64,000 nt of DNA, from assembly GCF_041058985.1 (NCBI RefSeq), contig NZ_JBEHZE010000001.1, positions 620,001 through 684,000 of the forward strand. The letters are read 5' to 3'. Source of the stretch: Hyphococcus lacteus. Lineage in GTDB: Bacteria > Pseudomonadota > Alphaproteobacteria > Caulobacterales > Parvularculaceae. Positions within the stretch are counted from its first letter, which is position 1. The number at the start of each line of letters is the position of its first letter. The notes beneath the pieces were generated by a model. It was not told the origin of the DNA. It saw only the letters and a program-made list of their open reading frames with translations, and did no database searches. Shown piece by piece: positions 25,929 to 34,222 of the stretch. The translations under genes were made by a program, and so were the position numbers.

Positions 25929-26699
25929 TTAACGTGTTTGCCAATCACCCATCGCCGCTTGCCAAAGGGTTAATGCGGCGATTGCCGCCGTGTCGGCTCT
26001 TAAAATTCGGGGGCCTAAAGTGGCCGGGGTTACAAAACTTTGTGCACGCAGCGTTGTACGCTCATCTGATGAAAACCCGCCTTCCGGCCCGGTCAGCACG
26101 CCCCATTCATCAGTTTTGCTATCCACTTTCTTTAGCGCTTCTAACATTGGAAGTGCGCGACCTTCGCGGCCACCCCACTCTTCTTGCGGCGTATCGCCAG
26201 CTTCGTCACAGAACAATAAGCGCTTGGCCGGCGGCCACCCTTCGATCAATTTGGCGAATTTGACTGGTTCGTCCACAGAAGGAACGCTCATTCGCTCGCA
26301 TTGTTCAGCCGCCTCTGTGGCGATGGCTTGTAACCGATCAAGGTTGAGCTTCGGGGCGATGGTGCGCTCAGTTAGAACAGGCACAAATCGAGCGACCCCA
26401 ATTTCTGTTCCCTTTTGTAAAATCATCTCAAGCGGACCACGCTTCACCGGTGCAAAATAAAGCGTCAGATCGGACTCGCTCATTTGCTCGCGCGACTGCT
26501 CTGCGGCAATCGCGACACCGCCGCGTTTTTTCAAATCGCCAATTTTTGCGGTAAACTCACCATCGCGCCCATTGAATAAGCACAAAGGATCGCCTTCAGC
26601 CCGGCGCAACACATTGCGCAAATAGTGGGCCTGCTCGGCCGTCAGGGGCAGGACAGCACCCGACGTGATTGGCATATCAATATATAACCGCGGAATCAT
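25929..26699 (-). CDS. rsmE: 16S rRNA (uracil(1498)-N(3))-methyltransferase
   Basis: A 256-aa SPOUT methyltransferase: an N-terminal PUA-like domain (LTAEQAHYLRNVLR), then the knot region with LTGPEGGFSSDE and LGPRILRADTAAIAAL, which bind SAM. It methylates U1498 of 16S rRNA. Divergent from ubiA with a 199-base gap that shows no further feature, and upstream of gshA in the same direction. Confidence 0.95.
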   Translation of the reverse strand: MIPRLYIDMPITSGAVLPLTAEQAHYLRNVLRRAEGDPLCLFNGRDGEFTAKIGDLKKRGGVAIAAEQSREQMSESDLTLYFAPVKRGPLEMILQKGTEIGVARFVPVLTERTIAPKLNLDRLQAIATEAAEQCERMSVPSVDEPVKFAKLIEGWPPAKRLLFCDEAGDTPQEEWGGREGRALPMLEALKKVDSKTDEWGVLTGPEGGFSSDERTTLRAQSFVTPATLGPRILRADTAAIAALTLWQAAMGDWQTR

Positions 26700-26898
26700 G
26701 GAAAACCTTTAGAGAAATTTTGTCGCTGAGAAAATGGCATTTGCGCACAGAATATTTCTTGTATGTGCGCATAGCGGTTAAAAAGCAGACGCATTATCTC
26801 TTTCATCATTGCTGGATTCCGGATCGCCTACGAAATGACGAACGCGCAGGATGAACGGAATGCTTTATCACGCCGACATTGAGCGCTAGAGATCGGTC

Positions 26899-27831
26899 AT
26901 GACAGATTCCGCCCCCTCGACACCCGACACTGCGCCCAATAACTGGGTCGATCACACCCCCAAAACCATCCGCCCTTATTTGCGGTTGATGCGCGCAGAC
27001 CGCCCTATCGGCACATGGCTATTGCTGATCCCATGCCTATGGGGGTTGGCGCTGGCCGCCGCGGCCGGTCATGAAGGGAGCAACCTGTTTTGGTATCCGC
27101 TCCTTTTTGCCGTCGGCGCATATGTGATGCGCGGCGCGGGCTGTGCCTATAACGATATCGTCGATCGTGACTTTGACGCCAAAGTTGCCCGAACGGCCCT
27201 GCGCCCAATCCCCTCGGGGCAAATCAGCGTCAAAAAAGCATGGGCCTTTCTGGCGTTTTTGTGTCTTGTGGGTCTTGCGGTCCTTTTGCAGTTCAACGGC
27301 TTTACAGTGCTGCTCGGTCTCGGCTCTTTGGTGTTGGTCGCGGGCTATCCATTCATGAAGCGGATTACCTATTGGCCGCAGGCTTGGCTGGGCCTCACGT
27401 TTAATTGGGGCGCATTGGTCGGGTTTGCGGCAGCCGCCGGGACGCTCGCGCCAGAAGCGTTTGCGATTTATGCCGCAGGGGTTTTCTGGACGTTGTTCTA
27501 CGACACCATATACGCCCATCAGGATACGGAGGATGATGCACTGATCGGTGTCAAATCCACAGCCCTGCGACTTGGCGCAGCAACGCCGAACTGGTTGGTG
27601 GGGTTCGCTGGTCTCACCTTGTTGGGTTTTGCGGTTTCGGGCATTTTCATCAATGCGCACCCATTTTATTATGTGGCGCTCTTTCCGGCAGCAGCGCATT
27701 TCATCTGGCAAATCAAAACACTCGACATCCACGACAGTCACAATTGCTTGAGATTGTTTAAATCTAACCGCGATACGGGCCTGTTGCTGCTATTCGCACC
27801 TATATGTGAACGGATCATACATTTGCTCTGA
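26899..27831 (+). CDS. ubiA: 4-hydroxybenzoate polyprenyltransferase
   Basis: A 310-aa inner-membrane prenyltransferase of ubiquinone synthesis. It has about eight TM helices and both Asp-rich Mg-diphosphate motifs: NDIVDRDFDAKVART (about residue 80-95) and DTIYAHQDTEDD (about 200-211). It attaches the polyprenyl tail to 4-hydroxybenzoate. Divergent from rsmE. Confidence 0.95.
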   Translation: MTDSAPSTPDTAPNNWVDHTPKTIRPYLRLMRADRPIGTWLLLIPCLWGLALAAAAGHEGSNLFWYPLLFAVGAYVMRGAGCAYNDIVDRDFDAKVARTALRPIPSGQISVKKAWAFLAFLCLVGLAVLLQFNGFTVLLGLGSLVLVAGYPFMKRITYWPQAWLGLTFNWGALVGFAAAAGTLAPEAFAIYAAGVFWTLFYDTIYAHQDTEDDALIGVKSTALRLGAATPNWLVGFAGLTLLGFAVSGIFINAHPFYYVALFPAAAHFIWQIKTLDIHDSHNCLRLFKSNRDTGLLLLFAPICERIIHLL

Positions 27832-27883
27832 ACGATTTGCGAGGCAAACTGTTGGTTGCGACGAGCGACAAAGGATGCGCACC

Positions 27884-28393
27884 ATGACTCAACTGACCCG
27901 ACGGCACCTGACACTTGGCCTTTTAGGAACGGCGGCAGGGTGCGGTGTCCAGACAAAGGAACAAGCCATGGCAAAATCACCCGATACTTCGAAGATCCCG
28001 GATTATGAAAAATGGCAGCTCTCCAATAGCGAATGGAAAGAGCGCCTGTCGCCAGAGGCCTTTGCCGTGTTGCGCAAAGAAGCGACGGAGCGCCCCCGCA
28101 CCAGCCCGCTAAATGATGAAAAACGCGACGGCACATACGCCTGTGCTGGATGTGGATATGATTTGTTCAAGTCAGACACCAAGTTTGAAAGCGGCACCGG
28201 ATGGCCCTCTTTTTGGGATTACATCCCCGACGCCCTTGGCACGAAAACAGACATCAAGCTGATTATCCCGCGTACCGAATATCATTGTGCGCGCTGTGGC
28301 GGCCACCAAGGGCATGTGTTCAAGGATGGACCAGAACCGACCGGTTTGCGTTATTGCAGTAATGGCGTTGCCTTAACCTTTAAACCGGCCTGA
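27884..28393 (+). CDS. msrB: Peptide-methionine (R)-S-oxide reductase, exported
   Basis: A 169-aa MsrB that reduces methionine-R-sulfoxide. The fold has the zinc site CAGCG and CARCG, the GTGWPSFW substrate motif and the catalytic Cys in RYCSNG. The N-terminus carries a twin-arginine stretch (TRRHLTLGLLG) followed by a lipobox-like AAGC at Cys20, so the enzyme is probably placed in the periplasm rather than the cytosol. The ATG at 27884 has AAAGGA 8 bases upstream and starts exactly at the signal; earlier in-frame ATGs (27806, 27875) are less likely. Its end overlaps the convergent DUF2793 gene by 14 bases. Confidence 0.93.
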   Translation: MTQLTRRHLTLGLLGTAAGCGVQTKEQAMAKSPDTSKIPDYEKWQLSNSEWKERLSPEAFAVLRKEATERPRTSPLNDEKRDGTYACAGCGYDLFKSDTKFESGTGWPSFWDYIPDALGTKTDIKLIIPRTEYHCARCGGHQGHVFKDGPEPTGLRYCSNGVALTFKPA

Positions 28394-29912
28394 TTATTCC
28401 GCTTCTTCCGGGCGAAGCCTCTTCTAGTGCTTTTATCTTTTGATTGAGCGTCTCGATCAAAACTGCGTGGATTTCTGCAGTCTCGATCAGACGCTGAACC
28501 CACGCGCCTGCGGGCAAACCCTGCTCGGGGTTAAAATTCGCCTCATCAGGCATAGCCGTTAAATGGCGCTTTTCCTTCCAATGGCGCGCATAACCATCAA
28601 GGGTCAGAGGGTCATACTCGCCGCCTATTCGCGCTTTGAATTTGCGCATGGGGTTATGCTGTCGCTTAACCTGCTGCGCCGGTTTTAACTCCGTTTCCAA
28701 ATCATGTTCGGCAACGCGCATTCGATTTGGGACTTTGGCGTCCCATTTTGCTATATCGATTTGGCCCTCTAAAACTTGGTCAAAAACGTAACAACTCAAC
28801 AGCACATTGTCATCATAGACGGCCTCGGCATTGATTGTTCCGACCCCTTTGCTCGCCCCGGTGGGGCTGCCTATTGTAATCCCTCCATCAGAAGAAATCC
28901 GCATACGTTCGTTTAATCCCGTGACGCCAGTATGAAAACTAAGTGCGACAGGAACACTGCTGCCGCTGACGGTCCCGTCAACGATTCCACTAATCAACCC
29001 GCGTTGTTGAAAACCGCCGTCAGCATAGCCGCGAAACGAAAATCCGCCCAACCAATCATCCTCAAGCACCGCTGTCGGAGAGGACCGCGTACCGCGTGCC
29101 CGTCGCTGGATCGAAAACGCAGAGCCCGATGGGCTGGCGCTCGAATATTCAGACAAAACAACCAACGCAAATCCGCCGTCCTTTTCCAGATGAATATCGC
29201 CATCCGCAGGATTGGTGCCCGCTTCACCTAGAATATGCAGTTTCGTCGATGGAGCGACGCCCAACCCTATATTCGCATTGGCTTTATCGATGATCATGGC
29301 ATCATCCCATGTTGATCCGTCAGCGGATACTTTAACGTGGAAATCATCATCGCTCGTAAGGCCAAACTCCGCACGGCCCGAAGCGCCCACCTGAAACAAA
29401 AGCGATGCCGTGTCGCCGCTCGCATCTTTGTTGATGTTCACGCGGCAATCACCCGAACCGGGGGTCACATCATCATAATTAAAAAGTATCGCATCGGATT
29501 TTACGGACAGGCGGTTCACCAGATCCGCCGTTGCATTAACGCCAAACCGCGCGGCACTTTCGGCACCACCCCCTGACAACGCGTTCCACGCGGTCCCATC
29601 AAAAATCACAAACACATCTTCATCAGCGACCCAAGCGCGCATCCCCTCAACCGGTATAATCCGCATCCAGGCACCGTCCTGAAACCCGACAAGGTCACCC
29701 ACATCATAAAGGTCCCAAGCGTCGCCGGTCGCTATTGGCAGAATATAAAAATCTCCATCATTGGGCGATACTGGCTGAACTGATACCATCCGTGAACGAA
29801 CTGTCATCTGGGTCAAAGCGTCCAGCCTGCGAAAGGTTTCATTCACGGTTACATGCTTTTGCGCCTGATTTGGCTGAACATAAGAAAGCGAAAGACGCGG
29901 TGATTGCTCCAT
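28380..29912 (-). CDS. DUF2793 tail-fibre-like protein
   Basis: A 510-aa protein. Residues 1-110 are the DUF2793 domain (LSYVQPNQAQKHVTVNETF, then GDFYILPIATGDAWDLY), found in phage and gene-transfer-agent tail fibres. About 130-390 is Gly/Ser/Asp-rich with repeated short beta patterns (LGVAPSTKLHILG, RISSDGGITIGS) as in trimeric fibres carrying a peptidase-S74-type tip. The C-terminus ends in a coiled coil (WVQRLIETAEIHAVLIETL). No other phage structural gene is nearby, so it stands alone among core genes. It may be a tail-fibre locus of a multi-locus gene transfer agent or a phage remnant. Confidence 0.75.
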   Translation of the reverse strand: MEQSPRLSLSYVQPNQAQKHVTVNETFRRLDALTQMTVRSRMVSVQPVSPNDGDFYILPIATGDAWDLYDVGDLVGFQDGAWMRIIPVEGMRAWVADEDVFVIFDGTAWNALSGGGAESAARFGVNATADLVNRLSVKSDAILFNYDDVTPGSGDCRVNINKDASGDTASLLFQVGASGRAEFGLTSDDDFHVKVSADGSTWDDAMIIDKANANIGLGVAPSTKLHILGEAGTNPADGDIHLEKDGGFALVVLSEYSSASPSGSAFSIQRRARGTRSSPTAVLEDDWLGGFSFRGYADGGFQQRGLISGIVDGTVSGSSVPVALSFHTGVTGLNERMRISSDGGITIGSPTGASKGVGTINAEAVYDDNVLLSCYVFDQVLEGQIDIAKWDAKVPNRMRVAEHDLETELKPAQQVKRQHNPMRKFKARIGGEYDPLTLDGYARHWKEKRHLTAMPDEANFNPEQGLPAGAWVQRLIETAEIHAVLIETLNQKIKALEEASPGRSGIIRPV

Positions 29913-30112
29913 TTGAGGCTCCGATTGACGCTAAAAAATATTGTCCGGAACCTTAGAGGCGCTGTGCCGTTGGTGGATATCTATGCACCAAATGCGGAAT
30001 TGCGGGCGATTTTCATCATATCCGATGTAAAGGCCGTCTGTCATTTCAACCTATTGGTTCAAGGGGCAGTTCGGTTTATGACGCCCGCGATGAGTAAAAG
30101 GAGATACTATCT

Positions 30113-30976
30113 ATGCAAGACGGAACTGGCGGAGCGGGTGACCCCTCGGAAAAGCTGAACGTCGCGGTTACATTCATTCATGGCATGGTCGAAAAAGCTG
30201 CCGCTTATTTACCAAGCGTTGTTGGCGCATTGATTGTTTTGATCGTCGGGCTATGGCTCGCGGGAAGAATCAAGAAACTCGTGGAAGCGGGCATAACCCG
30301 ATCGGGTAAAGTCGATCAAACCTTGTCGGGCTTTCTGTCGAGTCTTGTTCATTATGGACTAATTGCGCTGGTCATAATAACGACGCTTGGGGTTTTTGGC
30401 GTACCCACAACAAGTTTTGCCGCTGTTATTGGTGCCGCTGGCCTCGCCATTGGTCTGGCATTACAAGGCACGCTCGGTCATGTGGCCTCTGGCGTAATGA
30501 TGCTCGGGTTTCGGCCTTTTGATGTGGGCGACTTTGTCGAAGCGGCTGGGGTTTCGGGCACAGTCAAACATATCGGCCTTTTCACCACAGAAATGTCGAC
30601 CACGGACAATAAAAAGTTGATCATCCCCAATGGAATGATTTTTGACGATGTCATCACGAACTATGCCGGGTTTACGACCCGTCGTGTCGATTTTCTATTC
30701 GGTGTTTCTTATGATGACGACCTGAATAAAGCTATGGCGTTGATCAAAGAGGAAATCGAAAAAGACGGACGCGGGAAAACCGACCCGGAACCAACCATCG
30801 CTGTCGATAGCTTGGGCGATAGTTCGGTTAACATACTTACACGCGTCTGGGTCGATCGCGATGACTATTTCCCCGTAAAATGGGCCCTTACCAAAGCTGT
30901 AAAAGAACGCTTTGATGCCGAAGGGGTCTCTATCCCCTATCCTTGCCGTTCAGTTTATATGGAAAAGACCGAATAG
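30113..30976 (+). CDS. mscS: Small-conductance mechanosensitive channel
   Basis: A 287-aa MscS homologue with three N-terminal TM helices; the pore helix TM3 carries AAVIGAAGLAIGLALQGTLGHVASGVM, and the beta-domain has the family segment FRPFDVGDFVEAAGVSGTV. It opens under membrane tension to release solutes after osmotic down-shock. AGGAG lies 8 bases before the ATG. A strong terminator follows 20 bases after the stop. Confidence 0.95.
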   Translation: MQDGTGGAGDPSEKLNVAVTFIHGMVEKAAAYLPSVVGALIVLIVGLWLAGRIKKLVEAGITRSGKVDQTLSGFLSSLVHYGLIALVIITTLGVFGVPTTSFAAVIGAAGLAIGLALQGTLGHVASGVMMLGFRPFDVGDFVEAAGVSGTVKHIGLFTTEMSTTDNKKLIIPNGMIFDDVITNYAGFTTRRVDFLFGVSYDDDLNKAMALIKEEIEKDGRGKTDPEPTIAVDSLGDSSVNILTRVWVDRDDYFPVKWALTKAVKERFDAEGVSIPYPCRSVYMEKTE

Positions 30977-30995
30977 AAGTCAGACATAATCCGTC

Positions 30996-31029
30996 AAAGC
31001 GCGACATTGAAAAATGTCGCGCTTTTTTT
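30996..31029 (+). terminator. Rho-independent terminator of mscS
   Basis: Perfect 13-bp stem (30996-31008 and 31013-31025), GAAA loop, and a run of seven T (31023-31029). Confidence 0.9.
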
Positions 31030-31240
31030 GTGCAATATTCCCCTATGCGGAAATCGTTTCACAAATCAGAATTCAGCTTCCTGCTTTGCGAAAAACATAT
31101 CCCAAAGTGGAAAAGTAACGCATAATTCTGTATACGGTTTGACTTTGATTTAATTCGGTCCGTTTATCTAATTCTCTCCATCGTTCAGCAGTTTGACTTG
31201 CGGCGTTGCCGCATTTTTTGACGCATTTGGGAGAGTTACA

Positions 31241-32506
31241 ATGCACACGGAATATAAAATAAAAACCCTGCTCGCCGCGTCAGCGGCGCTCGCACTTACC
31301 TTACCTGCGTGCACATCGCACAAAACACACCGTGTCGCCACCGTAGGTACACAAGGCATTCAAGGCGAGCCAGGCCCAGCAGGTGCCGACGGCGCACAAG
31401 GACCGCAAGGCGAAACCGGTGCAGCTGGCCCGCAAGGCGCACAAGGGCTACAGGGTTCACAGGGACCGCAGGGGCCACAAGGTGCACAGGGCGCTCAAGG
31501 ACCACAGGGCAAAAACGGCAATGACGGGAATTTCAACCTTGGCGCAGCAGGTGCACTTGCGACGGGTGGACTTGTGGGGCCAAACGGCATCGCAGGCACT
31601 GGCCTTTTGGCAAACACCGGCAAAATGGGCTCTGCACCGGTCGTCCTTGCAGGCGTTCAGACCGCAAGCGGCGAAACCGTCAATATGGTTGCGCACAAAG
31701 GTATGAAGGTCGCCACTATTGCGGACAACGCTATTCCCGGAAATTTTGCGTTAGTCGGCACAGTCGTCGGCGTTATTGGGGCAACAGGTCAAACCCTTGT
31801 TCAATCGGGAAATGGTGAGACTTACCTTGTTGACGGCCTTCTCGCTGCGCCGGGTGAATTCATCACCGCGTCAATCGGCGAGGCCTATCTGGTGGGTAGC
31901 CCCGAAGCAACACCATTCCTTGGCGCAAGCATTCTGTCAGCTGATCAATTATCCGGCGATGTACTCACGGTCGGCTTGGCGAGCGGCGGTGAACTCGTGA
32001 CCCTTGGCGCAAACGAAATGCCATTTTCCGGCGGCGTTGCCCATCTAACCGACGGATTAACCGGCGTTCTTGATCATGCGGGTCCTTCAGGCGGTATCAT
32101 CTCGGTCAGCGCTGATGCCGAAGGCGCGCTTAGCATATCAAGTGGCGTTCTTGGCGAAGGGCAAACACCCATTCTTGACGGAGATGTCGCTGCGGCACTT
32201 GATGCGGTACTTGGCGATGACAGCCTGGTGGGCGGGGACGCTGGCCTGTTAACGGGTGCACCCATAGTTGGCGGCGAAGCCGGACTATTGGCAGACGCAC
32301 CGATTATTGGTGGTGAAGGCGCGATCCTAGAGGATTTGCCACTTCTTAGCGATGTAACAGGTGATGGCGGGCTTCTTGGTGGCGACCAAAGCCTATTAGG
32401 AGACGAAGGCTTAGGCGGCGTTGTGGAGGACACGGTTGACGGACTTCTTGGTGGTGAAGAAGGCGGCTGCAACCTTGTCGGCGGTTTACTTGGTGGTGGC
32501 TGCTAA
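31241..32506 (+). CDS. Collagen-like lipoprotein linked to a TpsB transporter
   Basis: A 421-aa protein. The signal peptide ends at LTLPAC with Cys24 as the likely lipid-modified residue. Residues 36-95 are about 20 Gly-X-Y triplets rich in GPQ/GAQ, which should form a short collagen-like triple helix. The core (about 100-250, with ALATGGLVG, KVATIADNAIPGN and TGQTLVQSGNGE) is shared with the next lipoprotein. The C-terminal third is Gly/Leu/Asp-rich repeats of the DGLLG/GAPIVGG type, ending C-N-L-VGGLLGGG-C. GGGAGAG precedes the ATG, favouring it over an upstream in-frame ATG at 31193. A surface-exposed structural or adhesive role is inferred. Confidence 0.8.
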   Translation: MHTEYKIKTLLAASAALALTLPACTSHKTHRVATVGTQGIQGEPGPAGADGAQGPQGETGAAGPQGAQGLQGSQGPQGPQGAQGAQGPQGKNGNDGNFNLGAAGALATGGLVGPNGIAGTGLLANTGKMGSAPVVLAGVQTASGETVNMVAHKGMKVATIADNAIPGNFALVGTVVGVIGATGQTLVQSGNGETYLVDGLLAAPGEFITASIGEAYLVGSPEATPFLGASILSADQLSGDVLTVGLASGGELVTLGANEMPFSGGVAHLTDGLTGVLDHAGPSGGIISVSADAEGALSISSGVLGEGQTPILDGDVAAALDAVLGDDSLVGGDAGLLTGAPIVGGEAGLLADAPIIGGEGAILEDLPLLSDVTGDGGLLGGDQSLLGDEGLGGVVEDTVDGLLGGEEGGCNLVGGLLGGGC

Positions 32507-32516
32507 ACGTCGCTCA

Positions 32517-32553
32517 CAGTCGGAGGGGCCCATGCCCTACGCCTCTCCGACTG
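32517..32553 (+). terminator. Hairpin after the collagen-like gene
   Basis: A 13-bp stem with one G-T pair (32517-32529 with 32541-32553), 11 bases after the stop. It is followed by only a short T-containing stretch (TGTCTTT), so it may be a leaky terminator that lets some transcript reach the paralogue. Confidence 0.6.
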
Positions 32554-32566
32554 CTGTCTTTACGCA

Positions 32567-32840
32567 AAAACACTGACCCATTTTCGAGGTGAAATTGTAA
32601 TCAGCACACCTAATATTTCGCCAAAATCAGCACTCATCAATATTTATAACCACAAAGTAAAGCGTACTAATTCTTTCCAATATTCGCGGATTCCTTGGGG
32701 TTTGGCGCAGAATTACCTGATTTTTATAAATAACCACATTGGATATTTTACCTTATATTCATCAGTAGGCCTCATAAATAATACCAACTTCACCGCCGCG
32801 ACACCGGAGAATTTCTTACCCAAACGTAAAGAGAGCCACC
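32567..32840. other. AT-rich intergenic spacer, no gene seen
   Basis: The 334-base gap between the two lipoprotein genes holds the hairpin listed separately and then an AT-rich stretch, presumably the promoter region of the second gene. I see no ORF with a ribosome site and no clear -35/-10 pair worth naming. Confidence 0.5.
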
Positions 32841-34160
32841 ATGTACAAAAACCAACGTTCCTTCATTGGATTAGCGATTACAACATCAATAGCATTGACG
32901 TTGCCTGCGTGCATGACGACAACCGGGACCGCGCGTGTTGCCTCTATTGGAATTGACAGCACACCAACAAAAGAAAATCCTGACGCTTCCGACACACCAA
33001 AATCACCCGAGCCTGAAAAAACCAATCGAGCAGACCGTAACACACAGTCGCCAGAAACATCGAGCAGTAACGCCACAGCACAAAGCGCTTCAACCACGCA
33101 AAGCAGCCGAAGCGGAAGCAGTGATGGCGGCCTCAGCCTTGGGAAGGCTGGCGCATTGGCCACCGGCGGTTTAGTCGGTGAGAACGGTATCGCCGGAATG
33201 GGACTTTTACGGAATACCGGCAAGCCTGGCGAAGCGCCCCTTATTCTTGCCAATGTTCAAACATCAAGTGGTAGGACCGTGAATATGGTCGCCAATGAGG
33301 GCATGAAAGTCGCTGCGATCGCGGACCAAATTACACCGGCCAGCCTTTCGCTCTCCGGTACGGTCATCGGCGTTATCGCCGAAACCGGACAAACCCTTGT
33401 GCAATCGGGGAAAGGCGAAGTCTATTTGATCGATGGGTTGCTCGCGACCCCGGGAACGCTTGCAACCATAACCATTGGCGAGGCCTATTTAATCGGTAGC
33501 CCAGAGGCACAGCCTTTCATCGGCGCAAGCATTCTTTCGCCTAAACATACTACCGGGCGTGGCTTGACCGTAAGCGTGCTGAGCGGCGGTAGTTTTGTGA
33601 CCTTACGTCCGGAAAATGACCTGATGCGCGATAGCATCGAGCAGTCCGGCGGTGGTTTAACGGGCGTTCTAGATCACGCAACCCAAGCGGGCGGCATAAT
33701 GCCCGTCAACTCCGTTGGGGGTGCCCTTACAGTATCTGAGGATATTTTACACAGCACCGACAGTACTATTCCTTATGAGGATCTTACCAATGCACTAGGC
33801 TCTGTTCTGGGCGAACAACCAACCATAAGTGCGCCTTCGCTGCCTGGCGAAAACACACCGCTGACCAATGGCGATGACGGCCTGTTGTCTGGCGCACCGA
33901 TTGTTGGTGGTGATGGTGGCATCCTCGAAGATGTGCCAATCCTGAACGATGTAAATAACAATGACGGCCTTTTAGGCGGCGGTTTGGTGGGTGATGACAG
34001 CCTACTCGGTGACAGCGGCCTTATTGGCGATGATGGCGTAGCCGGCGAAGGCGGCCTGTTGGGTGAGGATGGATTGGTTGACGTCGTGGAAGACACAGCC
34101 GATGACCTCCTCGGCGGCAGCTGCTCAGCGGTGGGCGGATTGCTGGGTGGCAACTGCTAA
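32841..34160 (+). CDS. Paralogous lipoprotein with Ser/Thr-rich linker instead of collagen
   Basis: A 439-aa paralogue of the collagen-like protein. The signal peptide also ends LTLPAC at Cys24. In place of the Gly-X-Y region, residues about 35-100 are a disordered linker rich in Ser, Thr, Glu, Pro and Asn. The following core aligns closely with the first protein (GALATGGLVGENGIAG, MKVAAIADQITP, TGQTLVQSGKGE, GEAYLIGSPEA). The C-terminal repeats (GLLGGGLVGDDSLLGD and similar) end in C-S-A-VGGLLGGN-C, the same closing motif. It lies 62 bases upstream of the TpsB-like gene. No enzyme motif. Confidence 0.8.
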   Translation: MYKNQRSFIGLAITTSIALTLPACMTTTGTARVASIGIDSTPTKENPDASDTPKSPEPEKTNRADRNTQSPETSSSNATAQSASTTQSSRSGSSDGGLSLGKAGALATGGLVGENGIAGMGLLRNTGKPGEAPLILANVQTSSGRTVNMVANEGMKVAAIADQITPASLSLSGTVIGVIAETGQTLVQSGKGEVYLIDGLLATPGTLATITIGEAYLIGSPEAQPFIGASILSPKHTTGRGLTVSVLSGGSFVTLRPENDLMRDSIEQSGGGLTGVLDHATQAGGIMPVNSVGGALTVSEDILHSTDSTIPYEDLTNALGSVLGEQPTISAPSLPGENTPLTNGDDGLLSGAPIVGGDGGILEDVPILNDVNNNDGLLGGGLVGDDSLLGDSGLIGDDGVAGEGGLLGEDGLVDVVEDTADDLLGGSCSAVGGLLGGNC

Positions 34161-34222
34161 ATGCCACATCATGACGGAATTTTTTTTCGACACTATGTCG
34201 ATTTCCGAAACGGAAATCGACC

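Noticed and set aside
27037..27741. Long reverse-strand frame (234 codons) inside ubiA
   Set aside because: Lies wholly antisense to a well-conserved gene, with arbitrary Cys/Arg-rich composition; shadow frame.
31385..31530. Collagen-coding repeats as a CRISPR or minisatellite array
   Set aside because: The 9-base-type periodicity comes from Gly-X-Y codons; there are no spacers or conserved direct repeats of CRISPR length.
32074..32472. Reverse-strand Pro/Ser-rich frame opposite the collagen-like gene
   Set aside because: Mirror of the Gly/Leu/Asp repeats on the coding strand; no ribosome site. A similar shadow lies at 33773-34153.
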